Below are positions 6,376 to 12,672 of a stretch of DNA of 54,075 nucleotides, in pieces. The first letter of the stretch is position 1. Each line of letters starts with the position of its first letter. The notes beneath the pieces were generated by a model. The model saw nothing but the letters and a program-made list of their open reading frames with translations, did no database searches and was not told the origin of the DNA. A program made the position numbers and the translations under genes. The stretch is from Clostridia bacterium. GTDB taxonomy: Bacteria; Bacillota_A; Clostridia; Oscillospirales; CAG-272. The stretch covers positions 1 to 54,075 of the forward strand of contig JAFVXC010000034.1 in the NCBI GenBank assembly GCA_017501345.1. Direction: 5' to 3'.

Positions 6376-7635
6376 ATGGGATTTTTTGATGCCATAAAAA
6401 ACAAAAAATACATCAACGAGATCCATCCCAGCTTAAAAGATCTCGTATATATAGAAAAACACGTCCCCGAAAGATTCGACCCGAGCCGGCACGAGCCGAG
6501 CACGATCTATCTCGACCTACCTGTCACCAAACCGGATGCATGCACCGTTGTCTCCGCCCCTGGTTATTTGCCTGCATATGCGCAGTTCGGCCGCGAGCAG
6601 CGGTACGAGTATCTGCAATTTCTTTCGAATCCTTTCGTCTGGCATTACGATGCCGGGTATTTCTTCTGCCTGTTCTATGGAATAGAACGACAGCTGCAAA
6701 CCCCAAAATTCGAGCGCGCGACAGAGGTCGTTTTCGACTTGCTGAAGGCGTGCTCTGACGAATCCTTTCAAAACTATGCCGCAAAGTCTCTGTTCTTTTC
6801 TGCAGAGCGACGCAGGGCGGTCAATGTTATTCGAAAAATGATCACTTCAGGGATCGCATACCGACTCGACGTAAATACATTTATTTATGCAAAAATTTTA
6901 GCAAAGCTCCCCTTCACTCCCGAGGACCTTCTTCACTATAGCAAACTCCTCGGCTTAAAATCCAAATATCTACCCGAAAAAGAGGATGTATTTCTCGAGA
7001 AGCTTCGCGAAGCGATGAAGACTGTAATGGGAACGGACGAGACTCCGCTCGATTCACTCCTCGATGCTGCGAAAGAAGAGGACCTACCACGTCGAGAACA
7101 TATTCCGTTTGCAAACCCCTCTCTACATTGCGATTCCATTTATATCTATGATTTTACCGAACTCCCGAGCTTCCGCGCGGCTTGCGAGGTCGCCCTCGAC
7201 GTCGCCAAGATCAACTGCTCCCCCAAAAAGCTCGTCGATGAAAAGCCCGCCAAGAAACAGAACGGAGAGTCTCAAACCTACCTACACGGCGATATTGAAT
7301 TCAACGAAAACGAAGAAATCTTCTATCAAGAACTGCTTCGACAATTATCCGGAGTTTGCGAGGAAAAAGATTTGCAAGTGGAATTGTTTGAGAATAGAGA
7401 AAAAAGGCTTTCGTTTTATGCCTTCGGAAGCGATATCGGGGATGTGAAGCTACGAGGCAGAGTTTATCGAATACAGATCATTTACCCCGAAAACGGGAAC
7501 TGGGAAAAAGTCTACAAGGGTCTTGAAAACACAAAAATGGAATGGATCGCCTGCACCTCGACAGAGGATGCGATAGCTCAAATACCCTTTTGGGTGGATC
7601 GGGTGAAAGCTATAAAGCAGTACGGATACGTGTAA
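6376..7635 (+). CDS. TerB-N-domain-like protein, lysogenic cargo
   Basis: A 419-residue cytoplasmic protein. Residues about 45-125 (TIYLDLPV, then PGYLPAYAQF..REQRYEYLQFL and FCLFYGIERQL) match my recollection of the TerB N-terminal domain pattern. The middle is helical. The C-terminal 120 residues (after about 300) are a separate alpha/beta segment with no motif I know. There is no signal peptide or membrane segment. It begins 11 bp after the repressor stop, so it is probably expressed from the repressor transcript in the lysogen. Such lysogenic cargo often serves defence or exclusion; that role is inferred from position only. Confidence 0.6.
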   Translation: MGFFDAIKNKKYINEIHPSLKDLVYIEKHVPERFDPSRHEPSTIYLDLPVTKPDACTVVSAPGYLPAYAQFGREQRYEYLQFLSNPFVWHYDAGYFFCLFYGIERQLQTPKFERATEVVFDLLKACSDESFQNYAAKSLFFSAERRRAVNVIRKMITSGIAYRLDVNTFIYAKILAKLPFTPEDLLHYSKLLGLKSKYLPEKEDVFLEKLREAMKTVMGTDETPLDSLLDAAKEEDLPRREHIPFANPSLHCDSIYIYDFTELPSFRAACEVALDVAKINCSPKKLVDEKPAKKQNGESQTYLHGDIEFNENEEIFYQELLRQLSGVCEEKDLQVELFENREKRLSFYAFGSDIGDVKLRGRVYRIQIIYPENGNWEKVYKGLENTKMEWIACTSTEDAIAQIPFWVDRVKAIKQYGYV

Positions 7636-7663
7636 ACAGAAAGTTCTCAGAAAGGAGCCCTCT

Positions 7664-8722
7664 ATGGCGAGACCGAGAAAATCAAACCGTTCCGACGGCA
7701 GATATGAGATCAAACGAGTGATCGGTTACGATGCCGAGGGAAGAGGAATAAAAAAATCTTTCTACGGGAGGTCTCAAAGTGAAGCCTTGCGGCAGTACGA
7801 AGAATTTTGCCAAGCGAAAGAGGCACAACGTGCGGAGCGAAAAGCAATCCTTTTCTCCGTGTGGGTAAATCGCTGGCTTGAAACCTATAAGAAGCCGGAT
7901 GTCAAGCCAACTACTTTTCTCACTACTTACGAACGTCCTTGTCGTAATTACATCCTCCCCTATTTCGATGAGTGCATCCTGCAAGATATCACGCAAGCGC
8001 ATATCAAGGGCTTTTTGAATACCTTAACCTCTCACTCGCAATCCCTGATCGATAAGGTGATAATATGCCTACGCGGTATATTCGAAGCTGCGATTGACAA
8101 CGACTTGATTCGCAAAAACCCTGCTCGAAATATCTCCTGTAAATCGCAGAAGCAGAAAGAACGTAAGCGTACATACGACAGAGAATCCGTGGAATATCTG
8201 TGCTCATCGAATCACAAGTATGCACTGTACGTCCATATCCTCCTCCGAATGGGACTACGTTGCTCAGAGATGTGTGGTCTACGCTGGGAGGACATCAACC
8301 TCGACACAGGCGAAATGACGATCAGGCAAGCTCTCACCACAGAAAACGGCGAGGTCTATATCGGTCCTCCTAAATCGGCAAATTCCGTTCGAAAGTTGAA
8401 GATCCCCGAAGATCTACTGGAACGACTTCGAGCCAACCACGGGGAAGGCTATCTCGCAATGTTGAACGGCAGACACATTACACCGAACCACTTCGGAGAT
8501 CGGCACATGGAGGCATTTTACAACACCATGAAGGTGCCCAAAGAACAGCGTCTTTCTCCGCACGAGCTTCGTCACACCTGCGGAACGCTCCTCTATGAAG
8601 AGACGAAGGATATATACTTTGTGTCAAGGTTTCTCGGCCACTCCGATATAGGGATCACTACAAAAACCTATGTGCACTCCGAAATGCAGGACGAGAAGAT
8701 CCACCTCCGCATAACCCCTTAA
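7664..8722 (+). CDS. int: Tyrosine-family integrase
   Basis: A 352-residue phage-type tyrosine recombinase. An N-terminal AP2-like arm-binding segment (residues 10-50) is followed by a SAM-like core-binding domain (about 62-155) and the catalytic domain. Catalytic residues are visible: R199 (MGLRCSE), H300 and R303 (PHELRHT), H326 (LGHSD) and the nucleophile Y336 (KTYVHS). An AGAAAGGAG site precedes the ATG. The gene ends 43 bp before a tRNA-like 3' end carrying CCA, which places it at one border of the element. Confidence 0.95.
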   Translation: MARPRKSNRSDGRYEIKRVIGYDAEGRGIKKSFYGRSQSEALRQYEEFCQAKEAQRAERKAILFSVWVNRWLETYKKPDVKPTTFLTTYERPCRNYILPYFDECILQDITQAHIKGFLNTLTSHSQSLIDKVIICLRGIFEAAIDNDLIRKNPARNISCKSQKQKERKRTYDRESVEYLCSSNHKYALYVHILLRMGLRCSEMCGLRWEDINLDTGEMTIRQALTTENGEVYIGPPKSANSVRKLKIPEDLLERLRANHGEGYLAMLNGRHITPNHFGDRHMEAFYNTMKVPKEQRLSPHELRHTCGTLLYEETKDIYFVSRFLGHSDIGITTKTYVHSEMQDEKIHLRITP

Positions 8723-8731
8723 AAAGTGCAT

Positions 8732-8755
8732 AAGTTCGTCAAAAGTTCGTCAAAA
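8732..8755 (+). repeat. Two 11-bp-spaced copies of AAGTTCGTCAAAA
   Basis: AAGTTCGTCAAAA begins at 8732 and again at 8743, a period of 11 bp, one helical turn. The copies lie directly downstream of the integrase stop and just before the attachment site, so they are good candidates for integrase arm-type binding sites. The sequence alone does not prove binding. Confidence 0.5.
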
Positions 8756-8765
8756 ACAGCGCAAA

Positions 8766-8818
8766 GCCTTATGATTAAAGGCTTTTACGAGAGTGTTCAA
8801 ATCTCTCCTTCTCCGCCA
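8766..8818 (+). other. Probable attachment site: 3' end of a tRNA gene
   Basis: The segment ends in CTTCTCC-G-CCA (acceptor strand, discriminator, CCA at 8816-8818), preceded by a T-loop-like TTCAAAT with a mostly paired stem (GAGTG/CTCTC, one mismatch). A 5-bp/7-nt hairpin at 8766-8782 (GCCTT/AAGGC) resembles an anticodon arm, but its spacing to the T-arm is irregular and no matching 5' acceptor half (GGAGAAG) lies upstream. It is therefore a remnant, not a functional tRNA. The 3' end looks tRNA-Ser-like. The matching other att copy must lie left of the window. Confidence 0.65.
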
Positions 8819-8819
8819 G

Positions 8820-8862
8820 AAAAAAGCACACATTTGTCTACCAAGACAATGTGTGCTTTTTT
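8820..8862 (+). terminator. Strong hairpin terminator with GTCTACC loop (module 1)
   Basis: AAAAAAGCACACATT pairs with AATGTGTGCTTTTTT, with an inner GTCT/AGAC stem. It begins 2 bp after the tRNA-like CCA. The hairpin at 9884-9923 has the same plan and the same TTTGTCTACC loop, so it appears to be a part of the repeated module and not only a tRNA terminator. Confidence 0.75.
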
Positions 8863-8866
8863 CAAC

Positions 8867-9045
8867 GAAATTTGCCCTTGCGGGCAAGTGAAATAGCTAC
8901 GCTGTGAAATATTTGCTTCGCAAATGTGAAATATTCGCTGACGCGAATGTGGGCAAATTTCATTTCACATTGCGACCGAAGGGCGCAATATTTCACAATT
9001 CACGCAGTGAATTATTTCACATTCGGCGTAAGCCGAATATTTCAC
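8867..9045. repeat. Hairpin array A with GTGAAATA/TATTTCAC linkers
   Basis: Three copies of GTGAAATA (8888, 8904, 8926) are followed, after a centre, by three reverse-complement copies TATTTCAC (8989, 9013, 9038). Between linkers sit short perfect hairpins: AGC-TAC-GCT, ATTTGC-TTC-GCAAAT, ATTCGC-TGAC-GCGAAT, TTGCG/CGCAA, ATTCAC-GCA-GTGAAT and ATTCGGC-GTAA-GCCGAAT. GAAATTTGCCC (8867-8877) and GGGCAAATTTC (8951-8961) form an outer 11-bp stem. Pairing the left linkers with the right ones would give a branched, tree-like fold. Together with 8723-8866 this fills the 375 bp between the integrase and the next gene. Confidence 0.85.
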
Positions 9046-9074
9046 TTGAAAAAATATTGGATTTATGATATAAT
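9046..9074 (+). promoter_or_regulatory. Promoter of the four-helix-bundle gene
   Basis: TTGAAA (9046-9051), a 17-bp spacer and TATAAT (9069-9074) with a TGA extension. The -35 begins at the base after the last array linker (TATTTCAC, ending 9045), so array and promoter are fused. The leader AGAAAGGCGGTG that follows recurs at the next module. Confidence 0.85.
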
Positions 9075-9097
9075 ATCTTCAGAAAGGCGGTGTTATT

Positions 9098-9454
9098 ATG
9101 GCAGATTCCAAACTTCGTGATCTATCCACAGACTTTGCAGTTAAAGTAATTAAGTTGTGCGATAGCGTAAAAGGACATTATTCTCTTGTAAATCAGTTAG
9201 AGCGTTCGTCAACCTCTATCGGAGCCAACATTCACGAAGCGAATTATGCTCACAGCAAAGCCGACTTTATTGCCAAATTTCAAATCGCACTGAAAGAATG
9301 CTACGAAACGGAATATTGGATTGAATTGTTTGTAAAATCCGAATTGCTTAACCGTGAGATTGCAAAAGAACTTTATAATCAGTGCGGAACGATTCGCAGA
9401 ATGTTGATTTCATCAATCAATACTGCAAAGGAGAATGAAAATGACAAAAAATGA
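9098..9454 (+). CDS. Four-helix-bundle protein, S23/23S-IVS family
   Basis: A 118-residue all-helical protein with the recognisable family pattern: LRDLSTDFAVKVIKL, then SLVNQLERSSTSIGANIHEA, then FIAKFQIALKECYETEYWIEL and a final helix. The family includes proteins encoded in rRNA intervening sequences, and the Avd accessory proteins of diversity-generating retroelements share the fold. No reverse transcriptase is present here. An AAAGGCGGTG site lies just before the ATG. The last 14 bp overlap the following gene, so the two are coupled. The family tends to form oligomers that may bind nucleic acid. Binding to the adjacent hairpin array is an attractive idea without direct evidence. Confidence 0.85.
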   Translation: MADSKLRDLSTDFAVKVIKLCDSVKGHYSLVNQLERSSTSIGANIHEANYAHSKADFIAKFQIALKECYETEYWIELFVKSELLNREIAKELYNQCGTIRRMLISSINTAKENENDKK

Positions 9455-9809
9455 GTTTTACAAGCATTGGTTAGAACATTTTGCAGTTGGAATTCCCCCG
9501 AAAGACTTAAAAAAATATGTTGTTTCCACCGGAAACTTAATATGGCACACCTTCTCTTGGAAATTGCTTGATGATAACAAGTTTTTGGAAGGTGATAATG
9601 CCAGAAAAGCATATAATGAAATAAACAAAAGGGGCGCTCAATATATAGAGTGGTTTGAGGATGAAAAGACACACGATATAACATGGGAGTTGAATTCGGC
9701 AAGTGCACTTGACAGAATGGTAGAAGTTTATGTCATAGCTCCAGATTTCTCGTGGACTTATATAAAAACACACGAAAGTACCTGCGGCCCTTATTTTATG
9801 AAGCTTTAA
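9441..9809 (+). CDS. DUF4275-like small protein
   Basis: A 122-residue cytoplasmic protein starting MTKNEFYKHWLEHFAVGIP, with GNLIWHTFSWKLL, YIEWFEDEK and the C-terminal pattern TWTYIKTHES.CGPYF in variant form (SWTYIKTHES, CGPYFMKL). I recognise this as the DUF4275 pattern. The AAGGAG site gives correct spacing only for the ATG at 9441, not for the one at 9435. It overlaps the four-helix-bundle gene, so co-expression is expected. Function unknown. The AT-rich, adenine-rich codon use differs from the GC-rich genes to the right. Confidence 0.65.
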   Translation: MTKNEFYKHWLEHFAVGIPPKDLKKYVVSTGNLIWHTFSWKLLDDNKFLEGDNARKAYNEINKRGAQYIEWFEDEKTHDITWELNSASALDRMVEVYVIAPDFSWTYIKTHESTCGPYFMKL

Positions 9810-9883
9810 TCTTTATCCTCGCCCACACACCTTTTTACTGTTCTTACCTACCTTTACACACCTTTTTACTGCTCTTTCGCAAC

Positions 9884-9923
9884 AAAAAACGCACTTTTGT
9901 CTACCGACAAAGGTGCGTTTTTT
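9884..9923 (+). terminator. Hairpin terminator with GTCTACC loop (module 2)
   Basis: AAAAAACGCAC pairs with GTGCGTTTTTT, with TTTGTC/GACAAA inside and a TACC loop. It is a close variant of the hairpin at 8820-8862 and likewise stands immediately before a hairpin array. Two direct copies of ACACACCTTTTTACTG lie just to its left (about 9825 and 9856). Confidence 0.75.
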
Positions 9924-9925
9924 GA

Positions 9926-10094
9926 ATGATGTTTGCCTTCGGCAAATGATGTTGGCTACGCCTAATGATGTTCGCTTCGCGAATGATGTGTGCCTGACGG
10001 CACATTGGGCAAACATCGCATCATTGCGACCAAAGGGAGCAACATCATTTTGAGCGAAGCGAAAAACATCATATCGCCGCAGGCGATGCATCAT
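9926..10094. repeat. Hairpin array B with ATGATGTT/AACATCAT linkers
   Basis: Left linkers ATGATGTT occur at 9926, 9946 and 9965, with a variant ATGATGTG at 9983. The reverse-complement word AACATCAT occurs at 10041 and 10065, and GCATCAT at 10088. Between them are hairpins such as TGCC-TTC-GGCA, GGC-TAC-GCC, CGC-TTC-GCG, GTGCC-TGAC-GGCAC and ATCGCC-GCA-GGCGAT. The centre (GGGCAAA, then CATTGCGACCAAAGGG and GCAA) matches the centre of array A. The plan is the same as array A, but the linker word has been replaced throughout. The segment 9982-10085 is duplicated at 10619-10722. Confidence 0.85.
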
Positions 10095-10123
10095 TTGACA
10101 TACAAGCGAATTTATGCTATAAT
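10095..10123 (+). promoter_or_regulatory. Promoter of the small lipoprotein gene
   Basis: TTGACA (10095-10100), 17 bp, TATAAT (10118-10123). The -35 starts at the base after the last array linker, exactly as in module 1, and the GAAAGGCGGTG ribosome binding site that follows is also the same. Confidence 0.9.
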
Positions 10124-10146
10124 AAACTTAGAAAGGCGGTGGAACT

Positions 10147-10584
10147 ATGAAAAAAAGTATTTTTATTGCGGTACTTTGTCTTTTGTCCGTTTTATTGATT
10201 TCATGCACTGTTCCATATTCCTTTATGCATGGTGTGCCGGATATTGATACGATCCAAATTGATATCGTCAATTTGGAAACAGAGATGGGATATCATGCAG
10301 GTTCCTCTTACAACGAGGAGAATATTTCGGTTATCAAGGTTATAGGAACCGATAAAAACGAAGCATTTCTTTCCGATTTTAAGAAGATCAAGAGTTATCA
10401 GCCAATTTTCGGTAGCAGAATAGATTGTATTTCAGGAGTGGCAATCCGTATCACTTACGCGAATGGAGATATCGAGTTAATCACGGACTACGGAACAGCA
10501 ACTGTTGAAAACGGTGAAATTCACACCCAGACTACGACCTTTGATTCAGATGCTTTTTCTGAATTGATAGATAAATATTCTTAA
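10147..10584 (+). CDS. Small lipoprotein, 145 residues
   Basis: The signal peptide is MKKSIFIAVLCLLSVLLISC with the lipobox LISC, so it is a membrane-anchored lipoprotein of about 125 mature residues. The mature part is beta-rich (DTIQIDIVNLETE, SVIKVIGTDKNEAFLSDF, GVAIRITYANGDIELITDYG) with no family I can name. It is the only gene of the second hairpin-array module and is bounded on both sides by array sequence. Function unknown. Confidence 0.75.
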   Translation: MKKSIFIAVLCLLSVLLISCTVPYSFMHGVPDIDTIQIDIVNLETEMGYHAGSSYNEENISVIKVIGTDKNEAFLSDFKKIKSYQPIFGSRIDCISGVAIRITYANGDIELITDYGTATVENGEIHTQTTTFDSDAFSELIDKYS

Positions 10585-10616
10585 AATCAAGCGGCATCTT
10601 TTTTGTCAACACGCCT

Positions 10617-10777
10617 CCAATGATGTGTGCCTGACGGCACATTGGGCAAACATCGCATCATTGCGACCAAAGGGAGCAACATCATTTTGAGCGAAGCGAA
10701 AAACATCATATCGCCGCAGGCGCAATACTTCACTTGGTCGATAGCCCAAACTTCACTGCGGCTTGTCGCAACTTCAC
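10617..10777. repeat. Chimeric hairpin array C with a 104-bp duplication
   Basis: Positions 10619-10722 repeat 9982-10085 base for base (104 bp, offset 637). At 10723 the sequence switches to a third linker word, ACTTCAC, at 10727, 10750 and 10771, separated by hairpin spacers (TTGG/CCAA and TGCG/CGCA). The array therefore joins the left part of a B-type array to the right part of an array using ACTTCAC. It marks a recombination junction. Confidence 0.85.
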
Positions 10778-11068
10778 TTTTGATGATTTACAAGGCTACG
10801 AGATCCATATTCTCAACGAAGAATAAAGAAGAGACTGTTTCATTTTGCGCAGAACAAAAACACACGGCAATACATAAAAGAAAGATACCGCTTTATTACC
10901 AAGGATGGATGATAAAGCGGTATTTTTAGGTAGAAATTCTTACGAATTTCAAATTTTAGTTGTGTTTTTTTAGCCGCTATTTGGCTCTCCGGCGTACCTT
11001 GGTACGCCGACGAGAACCAAACCGCGACTTCTGCATCTAAATGAAGCAGCCCTTCTCTTTGATATTGC
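10778..11068. other. Intergenic stretch with remnant sequence and hairpins
   Basis: No convincing gene lies between the lipoprotein stop (10584) and the sialidase stop (11069). After array C there is a short open stretch ending FDDLQGYEIHILNEE and a stop, possibly the tail of a lost gene. Then come the terminator at 10885-10927 and a perfect palindrome at 10990-11009 (CGGCGTACC-TT-GGTACGCCG) flanked by TTGG and CCAA. I see nothing else there. Confidence 0.4.
10885..10927 (+). terminator. Intrinsic terminator, 12-bp stem
   Basis: ATACCGCTTTAT (10885-10896) pairs perfectly with ATAAAGCGGTAT (10912-10923) and is followed by TTTT. It lies well downstream of the small lipoprotein gene. It may terminate that transcript, or one from the lost gene whose remnant precedes it. 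Confidence 0.7.
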
Positions 11069-12271
11069 TTACTGCTTCAGCAGCCATTCCAGATCAAATT
11101 CCGCAATGCTGATGCCGAAGGTGTAGGGAAGCTTTTTGGGGTGGGCATCGTCGCCCTTTTCATACATCAGGTAGAAATGCTGATCCTGGGGATTGAATAC
11201 CAGCGAGGAGTATGCGGCGGGACCGTCATATACCGCTTTGGCAAATGCCCACGTTTTTCCGCTGTCAAAGCTGACGCAGGCGCTCATATTGCGTCTGGTG
11301 TCGGCACGGGGATTGCAGAATACCGTTACGTCCTCAGCGCCCTCGGGCAGAAGGTTGCGGTTTTGGATCTGTTCCGGAGGAATGCGGATAAAGGAGGCAT
11401 TGCAGCCTATTCTTTTTTCCTCCTGCAAAAAGTCGTCGGTGCGGAAATCACCATAAGTAGCACCGCCGTCGGTGGAGGTGGCAAGATATCGCTTGCCGTC
11501 CTGATAGAATGCGCGGGAGTTATAGAGAATCGAGCCGTCTGCGCGCTCGATCAGCGTGCCCTCACCGGTTGCCAGCTGTACACAGTTGGCGGTTTTCCAC
11601 GTTTTTCCGTGGTCATCGGAATAGATAGCGTTGTTGTATACGCATTTGCGCACACCATCCCAATCGATATAGGTGCCGATGCAGGTGCGGGAGGCACAAA
11701 GCAAGCGACCCTTATAGGGCCCGTATTGCAGCTGAATGCCGTGGGCGGCGCCGTGGGTTTGGCCGGTAACGGTATGCACGCTTCCGTCCGAATGTACCTG
11801 CTCGACACTCGAGAGCTGCAGAGGAGCTTCGCTCCAGGTTTTGCCTTGGTCGGTGGAGGTGAGTAAAAATGCACCGGGATGTATACCGAAGGGCTTTGCC
11901 TTTTCGATGGACTCCTGCTCTCGGCGGTCCAGCTCTGCCTTCTCTTCGTCGGTATACGTGCCAAACTCCTTGCGTGCCATGGGATTGCGGTAATTGGTGA
12001 CAAGCACAGTGTCGCACATGGCGTCATACACGGCGCTTCCCATGGTAAATGCCCAGCCGTCAAAGCCTGCAAGCTCCTCGGGGGACGTCCACTCGCCGTT
12101 GGGTGCTTTTGTGGCATATACCAGGGTGGTATAAATGGCGTGGTCGGAAAGCGTGTCCTTTCTGTCGTTACAGAAGGCAAGGACGGTACCGTCTTTGGTG
12201 GCTATGATGCTAGGGATGCGGTAATTGGAGCGATCCTTGGATGGGAAAACAAGCTTTTCCTGAAAAAACAT
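11069..12271 (-). CDS. Exo-alpha-sialidase (GH33-like, BNR repeats)
   Basis: A 400-residue six-bladed propeller sialidase. The N-terminal YRIPS motif supplies the arginine-triad residue R18. Four Asp boxes of the S-x-D-x-G-x-T-W type are visible near residues 139-146, 217-225, 266-273 and 334-341. E242 and Y355 (AYSSL) fit the catalytic Glu and Tyr regions. There is no signal peptide, so the enzyme is probably cytoplasmic and acts on imported sialosides. No transporter or nan catabolic gene is adjacent. A GGAGGAATTACC site fixes the ATG. Its codon use (many GGG and CTG codons) differs from flanking genes, which suggests acquisition. Confidence 0.88.
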   Translation of the reverse strand: MFFQEKLVFPSKDRSNYRIPSIIATKDGTVLAFCNDRKDTLSDHAIYTTLVYATKAPNGEWTSPEELAGFDGWAFTMGSAVYDAMCDTVLVTNYRNPMARKEFGTYTDEEKAELDRREQESIEKAKPFGIHPGAFLLTSTDQGKTWSEAPLQLSSVEQVHSDGSVHTVTGQTHGAAHGIQLQYGPYKGRLLCASRTCIGTYIDWDGVRKCVYNNAIYSDDHGKTWKTANCVQLATGEGTLIERADGSILYNSRAFYQDGKRYLATSTDGGATYGDFRTDDFLQEEKRIGCNASFIRIPPEQIQNRNLLPEGAEDVTVFCNPRADTRRNMSACVSFDSGKTWAFAKAVYDGPAAYSSLVFNPQDQHFYLMYEKGDDAHPKKLPYTFGISIAEFDLEWLLKQ

Positions 12272-12335
12272 GGTAATTCCTCCGTTTTATTATTGCATTC
12301 TTCTGAGACAATCTTTCATATGGGTTCGTATATGA

Positions 12336-12521
12336 TCATGCATCGGATGGTAATAGCGTGTCGATCAGCCTAACAGATCGTAATAGATCCAAAGCACGGT
12401 GTAACGGTCCTTGAGGTCCTTGGCGTACAGCAGCGCATACTGCGATGCGATCGTAGGCTTTTGCATTATAGCGATTTTTGACTGCAGCGGACGTTTTAGT
12501 TTTCCGTTTTGTTTCTTCCAT
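12336..12521 (-). pseudogene. Small KRKTKTS-type protein, probably truncated
   Basis: An AAGGAGG site 6 bp before the ATG at 12521 shows a real start. The first 30 residues, MEETKRKTKTSAAVKNRYNA followed by KAYDRIAV, match a small protein type common in clostridial mobile elements, whose body normally continues with a regulatory-type helix. Here the frame turns into an unlike sequence (CAAVRQGPQGPL...) to the stop. A second frame over the same stretch reads ALLYAKDLKDRYTVLWIYYD, so a deletion or recombination near 12430 is likely. Function of the intact family is unknown to me. Confidence 0.4.
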
Positions 12522-12672
12522 TGCGAAACCTCCTTGCATCTCGGATTACATCGAGTAAAATGACGATCGAATTTGCCGCTACTGCTACACGAATTGGAAA
12601 GACCCAATCAACAAAAGAAGCGATGATAAGCAGAGCGCAAAGCGATATAAACCAAAAATTTTTCATAAGCAC
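12496..12672 (-). CDS. Small two-segment membrane protein
   Basis: A GTG at 12672 lies 7 bp after AAAGGAGG. The ATG at 12666 is possible but too far from that site. The product of about 58 residues (KNFWFISLCALLIIASFVDW, then a second hydrophobic stretch VAVAANSIVILLDVI) ends in a basic tail. It overlaps the genes on both sides by about 10-26 bp, so the three small genes form one leftward unit. Family not recognised. Confidence 0.5.
   Translation of the reverse strand: MLMKNFWFISLCALLIIASFVDWVFPIRVAVAANSIVILLDVIRDARRFRNGRNKTEN

Noticed and set aside
8766..8818. A functional tRNA gene
   Set aside because: The 5' acceptor strand and D-arm are missing, the T-stem has a mismatch and the distance between the two arms is wrong. 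It is kept as an attachment-site remnant.
9098..9809. A diversity-generating retroelement, suggested by the Avd-like fold
   Set aside because: No reverse transcriptase, template repeat or variable repeat was found in the surrounding 5 kb.
9813..10094. A 93-codon leftward open frame rich in Arg, Phe and Cys across array B
   Set aside because: It is a translation of the hairpin repeats and terminator. No ribosome binding site is present. Frames of this look are typical mis-annotations of such arrays.
8867..10777. Possible CRISPR array because of repeated short words
   Set aside because: Repeats are 7-8 bp, inverted in the right half, the spacers are hairpins, and no cas gene is present.
9990..10929. 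Two rightward frames (from 9990 and 10627) sharing the start MPDGTLGKHRIIATKGSN
   Set aside because: The shared sequence is the 104-bp duplicated array segment, not a protein family. The first one runs into the promoter and the real lipoprotein gene.
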